A model generated the notes under the pieces. The model ran no database searches, was not told the origin of the DNA, and worked only from the letters and a program-made list of their open reading frames with translations. The position numbers and the translations under genes were made by a program. A stretch of DNA of 60,643 nucleotides, from positions 1-60,643 of the forward strand of contig JAIYAZ010000093.1 in the NCBI GenBank assembly GCA_027488755.1, given 5' to 3'. The DNA is from Verrucomicrobiaceae bacterium (GTDB lineage: Bacteria > Verrucomicrobiota > Verrucomicrobiia > Chthoniobacterales > JAATET01). This document shows, one piece after another, positions 51,692 through 58,226 of this stretch. Position 1 is the stretch's first letter. Every line of letters starts with the position of its first letter.

Positions 51692-54115
51692 ATGAAAACA
51701 TCCCCCTTCCTCGCCTGCGCGCTGCTCGCGGCGATTCTTCCCGTGCTTCCCTGCGCCGCCGCCAACCCTCCGGTGGTCTTCTGGGCCGCGGACAACCTGG
51801 CCCCGGGCGACGTCGCCCTGCTCTATGGCGGCGGTCTTGCCGCCGTGAAGGAGGTTCGCGTCTGGCGGGTGGCCGATGACCTCAAGGCCGCCACGCCGTT
51901 GGTGGCCCCTCCCTCCGCGTTTCGCCCGGCGGCGGTGCAGGCGACCGACGCATCCCTCAAGTTCCGCCTGCCACCCGCGCTTACCCCCGGCGTGTTCGCC
52001 GCGCAGCCCGAGGGCGGAGCGGTCACTGTGCTCAACCGCCCGCAGCTCTGGTTTTTCCAGCCCGAGACGCTGCGCCCGGGACTCGTCGAGAACGAGGCCG
52101 CGCCCGGCGACGCGGTGCAGGTGATCGGAAAGGATTTTCTGCTGCCCGGCGACCTCGGCCGGCCGGTGATCGAACTGCGGGCCGCCGCCGGCGGAGCGCC
52201 GCAGCGGATCACGCCCGACGGCCCCGAGAAGTTTTCGCTCCGCGCCACCCTGCCGAAGTCCCTCGCCCCCGGGAAATACGAACTGCGCGTCTCCAACGGT
52301 TATGGCGGGGCGGCCGGCTGGAGCGAGCCGTTTCCGGTCACGATCAAGGTTCCCGACGTCTGGCCATCCAAGGTCTATAACGTGAAGGATTTTGGGGCCC
52401 TCGGGGACGACACCTCCGACGACACCTACGCCGTGCGCGCGGCGCTGGCCGAGGCCGAGAAGAATGGCGGCGGAGTCGTGTTTTTCCCCTGGGGCATCTA
52501 CCGCCTCACCGACTGGATCTGCATTCCCCGGCGGACGATCCTTCGCGGGGAAAACCGCGACGCCAGCATCCTCAAGTGGCCCGTGGACGAGCCTCTGACC
52601 GAAGCCGACATCACCCCCGCGGCGATCTACGGAGATACCTCCTACGGCGTCGAGGATCTGAGCCTGATCGCGCGCAAGGTGCGGACGATTTTTTATGACC
52701 TCAGCTCCGCCGACCGCGTCGTGAATGAACTCAAGCCCCGCGTGAATCCCGCCGGTTCGCGCGACGTCTTCTTCCGCCGCGTCGCCTTTCACCACTGGCT
52801 GCTCTGCAGCCACCCGTATCGCAACGCCGAGCTCTGGTCCACGGTCTACAAGTCGCCCGGTGAGAACTTCGCAAACAAATACGGCTCGATCCGGAACTTC
52901 GAGGTCAGCGACTGTCTCTTCCAGGGCGGCAATCAGCAGTTCTCCAACATCCGAAACGCGCGCCTGCTCCGAAACTCCTTCAGCAATGGCATGGGCTATG
53001 CCTGGACCTGCCTCGGAGGGGGCGCGTCGCACGTCGTGGCCGAGGGCAACGACCTCCGCGGTTCGTCCTCGTGGGGCTACGGCTTGATCGGGATGAACCG
53101 GATCTACTCCGCGCGGAACATCTGTCACAACTTCGTGCAGGGCGAACGCGAGGCGATGACGCTCGACATCAGCGCGCTCACCGCGACGCCGGCGGGGCCC
53201 GTGCCGAAGGGCGCGCATCCCATCGTCGGCCGAAACATGGCCTGGTTCGGCCCCCCCGCCGGCGTGAAGGGGAAGCAACTCACGCTCTCCGGGATCAAGG
53301 CCGCTCCGAACGAGTTCGCCGGCAAAACGGCCATGATCCTTGACGGCCCCGGAGCCGGCCAGTTCCGCGAAATCGTCCAAAATACGCCTACGGAATTCAC
53401 GCTCGAGCGCCCGTGGGACGTGCCCCCCACCGCGCAGAGCATCATCGGCCTGTGGGACCTCTCGCGCTACATGATCGTCTACCGCTGCGAGGGCTACGAC
53501 ACCTCCGCGTTCTCGCAGCTCTACGGGAGCTACTACGAGTTCATCGTCGACCGCTGCACCGTGGACCGCAATCAGGGCATCTGGGGACAGTCCGGTTGGT
53601 TCGTGCAGCTCCGCGACAACGTGGTGCGCTACGGCCAGAGCTACCATTCCCGCATCGGCATTCCCGGCACGAACCGCGAACGTAACGCCCCATTCGGCTT
53701 CAACGGTCTGGTGGACGGCAACCTGCGGATCACGAAGGCGGGATCCGCGCAATACGGACTTCCTGGCGGCAAGGCGATCTTCGTGAAGGATGTCGTCGGT
53801 CGCACGGTCCCCGGCGTGCGCGGCTGCATCATCCGCGGCAACCAGCTTGCCTACAACCAGCGCATCGTGCTCTCGCCCGACGAAAATCCCGCGCGGAAGC
53901 CCGGCCGCAATGACTTCCTGCGCATGGTCGACGCGGTCATCGACCGCAATACGATCCGCCGCGCCACCGTCGGCATCAACGTCGGCCCCTGCACGGCCGG
54001 CGTGCTGCTCTCCGACAACCGATTCGAGGACGTCACGACGCCGCTGCTTGTTGCGCCGGGCGTCCTTAACTTAGGCTCTCCCCAATCCCCGACCCAATCT
54101 CCCGTAAATCCATGA
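51692..54115 (+). CDS. Secreted pectate-lyase-3-type beta-helix protein with N-terminal beta-domains
   Basis: An 807-residue protein with signal peptide MKTSPFLACALLAAILPVLP (plus CAAA). Residues ~25-225 are beta-rich, IPT/TIG-like (ELRVSNGYGGAAGWSEPFPV). From ~228 comes VYNVKDFGALGDDTSDDTYA with GGGVVFFPWGIYRL, the hallmark of the pectate-lyase-3 / phage-tailspike-type beta-helix superfamily, running to the C-terminus with many short beta turns. The family includes glycosidases and lyases, so the exact reaction is open. Its stop overlaps the GH28 gene (ATGA), implying related substrates. The last codons run through pyrimidine-rich CCCCAATCCCC sequence like the leaders of other genes. Confidence 0.82.
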   Translation: MKTSPFLACALLAAILPVLPCAAANPPVVFWAADNLAPGDVALLYGGGLAAVKEVRVWRVADDLKAATPLVAPPSAFRPAAVQATDASLKFRLPPALTPGVFAAQPEGGAVTVLNRPQLWFFQPETLRPGLVENEAAPGDAVQVIGKDFLLPGDLGRPVIELRAAAGGAPQRITPDGPEKFSLRATLPKSLAPGKYELRVSNGYGGAAGWSEPFPVTIKVPDVWPSKVYNVKDFGALGDDTSDDTYAVRAALAEAEKNGGGVVFFPWGIYRLTDWICIPRRTILRGENRDASILKWPVDEPLTEADITPAAIYGDTSYGVEDLSLIARKVRTIFYDLSSADRVVNELKPRVNPAGSRDVFFRRVAFHHWLLCSHPYRNAELWSTVYKSPGENFANKYGSIRNFEVSDCLFQGGNQQFSNIRNARLLRNSFSNGMGYAWTCLGGGASHVVAEGNDLRGSSSWGYGLIGMNRIYSARNICHNFVQGEREAMTLDISALTATPAGPVPKGAHPIVGRNMAWFGPPAGVKGKQLTLSGIKAAPNEFAGKTAMILDGPGAGQFREIVQNTPTEFTLERPWDVPPTAQSIIGLWDLSRYMIVYRCEGYDTSAFSQLYGSYYEFIVDRCTVDRNQGIWGQSGWFVQLRDNVVRYGQSYHSRIGIPGTNRERNAPFGFNGLVDGNLRITKAGSAQYGLPGGKAIFVKDVVGRTVPGVRGCIIRGNQLAYNQRIVLSPDENPARKPGRNDFLRMVDAVIDRNTIRRATVGINVGPCTAGVLLSDNRFEDVTTPLLVAPGVLNLGSPQSPTQSPVNP

Positions 54116-55431
54116 AAGAAATCCTCCTCACCAGCTACCGTCGCGATTCCCACGCGCAACTCGACTCCCCCGCCATCCAGGCCGCGCTCGACGCCTGCTC
54201 CTCCGCCGGCGGCGGCACCGTCACGCTCGACCCCGGCACCTACCGCTGCGGCACGCTCTTCTTGCGCGACAATGTCACGCTGCATCTGCGCCGCGGCGCC
54301 GTCATCATGGGCAGCGCGCACCTCAAGGACTACCCGATGCCGGCCACGCCGTTCGTCGACGCCGTGGGCCACACCCGCGGCCGCGCCCTGCTCGTTGCGG
54401 ACCACGTGAGCGGATTTGCGCTCCGCGGCGAGGGCGTGATCGACGGCAATGGCGGCGCGTTTGCCCTCAACGACCCCGAGCATCTCCAGCGCCCGTTCCT
54501 GATCCGTCTCGTCGACGCGAAACGCTTCGAAATTCGCGGCCTCGTCATTCGGAATTCCGCCGCGTGGACCGTTCACCTGCTCAATTGCGAGGACGCCCTC
54601 ATCGAGCACGTCCGCATCGACAGCCGTATCAACGAAAACAACGACGGCATCGACATCGACAGCAGCCGCCGCGTGGTCGTGCGCCATTGCGAAATTCTCA
54701 CCGACGACGACGCCATCTGTCTGAAGGCCACCCGCGCCGAACCCTGCGAGGACGTGGACGTCCACGATTGCGTGCTCTCGACCGAGTGCAGCGCACTCAA
54801 GCTGGGCACGGAATCCTACGGCGACATCCGCCGCGTGAAACTCCACGACTGCCACGTGCTCTACGCCGCCACCGGCGCGATCAAAATCCTCACCAGCGAC
54901 GGCGGAGTTTACGAGGACATCGAGATCCGCAACGTCACCATCGACAAGGGCACCGGACCGATCTTCTTCCGCCTCGGTTCCCGCGGGCGCACCTACGCCC
55001 CCGGCTGCGAACGCAAGGGCCCGGGCATCATTCGCAACGTCGTGATCTCCGGCGTGCGCGCCAATGTCTTTGTCCCGCCGAAGGACACGATTGTTCCCTT
55101 CACCGGCGAGCCCATGCCGCCCGCGGCGTTCTCCGGCATGCTCTTCACCGGCGTGCCCGGGCACCCCATCGAGGACATCACGCTGGAGGACTGCGAGCTC
55201 ACGTTCATCGGCGGCTATCAGGGCGACCCGGCGGCCATCCGCACGCCCGAGCAGCCCGAAATGTATCCCGAGCACTTCTACTTCGGCGCGCTTCCCGGCT
55301 CGGCCGCGTTCTTCCGGCACGCCCGCAACATCACCCTGCGCAACGTGCAGCTGAAGGTTACGGCCCCCGATTCGCGACCGCTCCTCGCCAGCGAGGACGT
55401 CGAAGGTCTGCACGACGATCTTCCGCGCTAA
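54112..55431 (+). CDS. GH28-family glycosidase, no signal peptide
   Basis: A 439-residue protein starting MKEILLTSYRRDSHAQLDSP with no leader, so probably cytoplasmic. The GH28 beta-helix motifs are NNDGIDIDSS (D178, D181) and LTDDDAICLK (D199, D200), which supply the catalytic Asp residues. The usual GHG is replaced by LGTESYG (G232-T233-E234) and the RIK motif by A-I-K258. Loss of the GHG His and the Arg is compatible with an exo-acting or non-galacturonate specificity such as an unsaturated or substituted uronide, not classical endo-polygalacturonase. It is translationally coupled to the upstream beta-helix gene. Confidence 0.87.
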   Translation: MKEILLTSYRRDSHAQLDSPAIQAALDACSSAGGGTVTLDPGTYRCGTLFLRDNVTLHLRRGAVIMGSAHLKDYPMPATPFVDAVGHTRGRALLVADHVSGFALRGEGVIDGNGGAFALNDPEHLQRPFLIRLVDAKRFEIRGLVIRNSAAWTVHLLNCEDALIEHVRIDSRINENNDGIDIDSSRRVVVRHCEILTDDDAICLKATRAEPCEDVDVHDCVLSTECSALKLGTESYGDIRRVKLHDCHVLYAATGAIKILTSDGGVYEDIEIRNVTIDKGTGPIFFRLGSRGRTYAPGCERKGPGIIRNVVISGVRANVFVPPKDTIVPFTGEPMPPAAFSGMLFTGVPGHPIEDITLEDCELTFIGGYQGDPAAIRTPEQPEMYPEHFYFGALPGSAAFFRHARNITLRNVQLKVTAPDSRPLLASEDVEGLHDDLPR

Positions 55432-55436
55432 CCGCG

Positions 55437-56666
55437 ATGAAAATAGCCTGGCTCTCCCTCCTCGCGCTGGTCGCCGTCTCCGGCCTGCGGGCGCAAGCGC
55501 CCGCGCCGGAACTGCCGTGGGATCTGGAGGCCATGGCGAAGCCGCCGGAGGAGTTTGCCTCGCCGGCCATCCAAGCGTCCGATCCGCGCATCCGCGCGGT
55601 GTTTTTTGCGGGCCCGGACTACCGGGGCAAGCCCACGCGCGTGTTTGCCTGGCTGGGCGTGCCGGAGGTTCCCGCGGGAAAGACCGTGCCCGGCATCGTG
55701 CTGCTCCACGGCGGCGGCGGCACCGCGTTTGAATCCTGGGTGAAGCTCTGGCTCGACCGCGGCTATGCGGCCATCGCGATCGACAGCTTCGGCGGACTCC
55801 CCGTCCCGCTCGACGCCAAACCGCGGCCGCGCAATCCCGATGGCGGGCCGCCCGGCGGCAGCCTCGCCTTCCAGCAACTGGGCGAGCCGCTCGGCGACCA
55901 ATGGCCCCGGCATGCCATCGCGGCCGCGATCTCCGCCCACTCGCTGCTCCGTGTCCAGCCCGGCGTGGACCCCGCGCGCATCGGCGTGACCGGCATTTCG
56001 TGGGGCGGATACCTCACGTGCATCTTTGCGGGGGTCGATTCCCGGCTGCGTTTTGCGGCGCCCGTCTATGGGTGCGGCCATTATGGGGACACAACCTTTG
56101 CCGGCACCCTGAAAAAGCTCCCGCCTGCGAAGGCCGCGATCTGGTGGGAGCACTGGGATGCCTCGCTTTACCTCCCGCGCGTGCGCGTGCCCATCCTCTG
56201 GGCCAACGGCACGAACGATCATTTCTTCTGGCTCCCCGCGTGGCGGCAAAGCTACCGGCAGACGCCCACTGCACTGCGCACGCTTTGTCTGCGCCCGGGC
56301 ATGAAGCACGGCCATCCGCCCGAGGGCGATCCGCGCGAGATCACCGTCTTCGCCGACAGCATCGTGCGCGGCGGAGAGCCGCTGCCCGCCATCGTTGAGG
56401 AGACGCGAAGCGGGGATCGCCTTGAGGTCCGCTTCCGCGCCGTGCGCCCGGTCGTGCGCGCGGAGCTCGTGTTCACCCTTGATGACACGTCACCGTGGGA
56501 GAAGCGCGTCTGGCAGTCGCAGCCGGCGGAGCTGGCGGGATCAAGCGCCCGGGCCCGTCTGCCGGCCGGAGTGCGCGGATACTTCCTCAATCTCACCGAC
56601 GACCGCGGATGCCTCGTGAGCAGCGAACCGCGGATTTCTCCCGACGAAATGCCGCTCGCCCCGTGA
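55437..56666 (+). CDS. Secreted alpha/beta-hydrolase, acetyl-xylan-esterase/dienelactone-hydrolase-like
   Basis: A 409-residue protein; the ATG five bases after the GH28 stop gives signal peptide MKIAWLSLLALVAVSGLRAQ. Motifs: VLLHGGGGTAFESWV (oxyanion region), GISWGGYL with nucleophile S188, a downstream Asp in WANGTNDHFFW, and His in MKHGHPP, completing a triad. A C-terminal ~100-residue beta-domain follows. It resembles CE7/S9-like esterases in polysaccharide loci; a deacetylase or feruloyl-type esterase is likely. The stop overlaps the GTG of the GH43 gene (GTGA), so the two are probably co-translated. Confidence 0.83.
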   Translation: MKIAWLSLLALVAVSGLRAQAPAPELPWDLEAMAKPPEEFASPAIQASDPRIRAVFFAGPDYRGKPTRVFAWLGVPEVPAGKTVPGIVLLHGGGGTAFESWVKLWLDRGYAAIAIDSFGGLPVPLDAKPRPRNPDGGPPGGSLAFQQLGEPLGDQWPRHAIAAAISAHSLLRVQPGVDPARIGVTGISWGGYLTCIFAGVDSRLRFAAPVYGCGHYGDTTFAGTLKKLPPAKAAIWWEHWDASLYLPRVRVPILWANGTNDHFFWLPAWRQSYRQTPTALRTLCLRPGMKHGHPPEGDPREITVFADSIVRGGEPLPAIVEETRSGDRLEVRFRAVRPVVRAELVFTLDDTSPWEKRVWQSQPAELAGSSARARLPAGVRGYFLNLTDDRGCLVSSEPRISPDEMPLAP

Positions 56667-58135
56667 CCCCGCGGTTCCGCAATCCCGTTCTTCCCGGCTT
56701 TTATCCCGACCCGAGCGTCTGCCGCGTCGGTGCGGATTTTTTCCTCGTGAACAGCTCGTTCGAATTGTTCCCGGGTCTGCCCATTCACCACAGCCGCGAC
56801 CTCGTGCACTGGCGCTTGATCGGGCACGCGCTGGACCGACCCACGCAGGTCGATTTGCGTCACCGCCCCAGCTCGAAGGGCATCTTCGCGCCCACGCTCC
56901 GCTTTCATGCCGGCACGTTCTACCTCATCACGACCGACGTCGACGGCCTCGGCAACTTCATCCTGCGCGCCACCGATCCGGCCGGACCGTGGTCCGATCC
57001 CTTGCCTTTCTCCGCGGACGGCATTGATCCCTCGCTGCTGTTTCACGAGGGCCGCGCCTACGTGACGTTCTCGGCCTTCGGCCAGCGGGGAATCTTTGGC
57101 GGCGAGCTCGATCTCGAAACGGGCCGCTGGCGGTCGGGGCCGGACCTTTGGTGGAGCGGCACGGGCGGCAAATACCCCGAGGGCCCGCACCTCTACGTTC
57201 GCGACGGCTGGTTTTACCTGCTCATTTCGGAGGGCGGCACCGAGGCGGGCCACATGGTCACGATGGCCCGCAGCCGCCGGCCCGAGGGCCCCTACGAGCC
57301 CGCGCCCCACAACCCGCTGTTGAGCCATCGCAGCGTCGATCATCCCCTGCAGGCAACCGGGCACGCCGATCTCGTCGAGGCTGCGGACGGTTCGTGGTGG
57401 ATGGTTTTCCTCGCCACCCGCCCGCTGGGTTATCCGCCCATGCACCACCTCGGCCGCGAAACCTGCCTGGTGCCCGTGGACTGGCCCGCCGGTGGCTGGC
57501 CGCACGTCGAGAGCCCGCTCGCCCACGAGCTGCCCGCCCCCGGCGCGGATCGGGAATCCCCGTGGCCCGAACTTTCCCCCTGGGTCGCGCGCCGCCCGCT
57601 CCCGCCCGGAGTCGCGCTGCCGCCGGCCGACGTGCGCGACTGGGAGCTGACCTGCCTGCCGGGTTCGCTCGATGACGAGGCGCCCGTGGCCCTCGTCGCG
57701 AGGCGACAGACCGCCTTTGCCACGACGCTGGCCGCGACCCTTCACCCGCCGGCCGCGCCGAACCACGCCGCGCTCGTGGTCATCATGAACGAACGCCATT
57801 ACGCCTCGTGCCGTCTCGTCGGCGGACCCGATGGCGGCCGCCTGGAAGTGCTCCAGCGCATCGGCGACGTGCGGGCCACGCTCGCCAGCCGCTCGTGGCC
57901 GGTGCCGGCTCCCGCCCGCGTGCGCATCCGCACCACGCCGACGCACTACCACTTCGAACTCGCGAACGGGGAGGGGGACTGGCAGCCTTTGGCGGCGGTG
58001 GAAACGCGGCACCTTTCCACCGAGCTCGCGGGAGGCTTCACCGGCGTGCTCCTGGGCCTCCACGCGGGGGGCAGTCCGCCGGATGTCGCCGCCTTCCGCG
58101 CCATCGAATTCACCGCCGGCGGCGATGACCGCTGA
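56663..58135 (+). CDS. GH43-family beta-xylosidase/alpha-L-arabinofuranosidase, no signal peptide
   Basis: A 490-residue protein with a GTG start overlapping the previous stop; this start puts the conserved RNPVLPGFYPDPSVC at the usual place and leaves no room for a leader. Catalytic residues of the five-bladed propeller are visible: base D16 (YPDPS), modulator D122 (GIDPSLLF) and acid E173 (KYPEGPHLY). Residues ~310-490 form the C-terminal beta-sandwich common in GH43 xylosidases (WELTCLPGSLDDE). A cytoplasmic enzyme releasing xylose or arabinose from imported oligosaccharides is expected. Confidence 0.92.
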   Translation: MTPRFRNPVLPGFYPDPSVCRVGADFFLVNSSFELFPGLPIHHSRDLVHWRLIGHALDRPTQVDLRHRPSSKGIFAPTLRFHAGTFYLITTDVDGLGNFILRATDPAGPWSDPLPFSADGIDPSLLFHEGRAYVTFSAFGQRGIFGGELDLETGRWRSGPDLWWSGTGGKYPEGPHLYVRDGWFYLLISEGGTEAGHMVTMARSRRPEGPYEPAPHNPLLSHRSVDHPLQATGHADLVEAADGSWWMVFLATRPLGYPPMHHLGRETCLVPVDWPAGGWPHVESPLAHELPAPGADRESPWPELSPWVARRPLPPGVALPPADVRDWELTCLPGSLDDEAPVALVARRQTAFATTLAATLHPPAAPNHAALVVIMNERHYASCRLVGGPDGGRLEVLQRIGDVRATLASRSWPVPAPARVRIRTTPTHYHFELANGEGDWQPLAAVETRHLSTELAGGFTGVLLGLHAGGSPPDVAAFRAIEFTAGGDDR

Positions 58136-58205
58136 AAAATTGGCGTGAAAACCGGCCGGGATTGAAGCAGGTTTCGCGGCGCAGGCGGTTTCCCGTCGGC
58201 ACCTC

Positions 58206-58222
58206 AATCCCCCAAATCCCCC
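58206..58222 (+). repeat. Two AATCCCCC units before a start codon
   Basis: AATCCCCC at 58206-58213 and 58215-58222, separated by one A, end four bases before the ATG at 58227. The rest of the 91-base gap after the GH43 stop shows no clear terminator or promoter. Confidence 0.5.
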
Positions 58223-58226
58223 GCCC

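Noticed and set aside
58136-58226. Rho-independent terminator or promoter after GH43
   Set aside because: Apart from the AATCCCCC pair and a short CCGGCCGG palindrome I see no stem followed by a T-run and no convincing -35/-10 pair.
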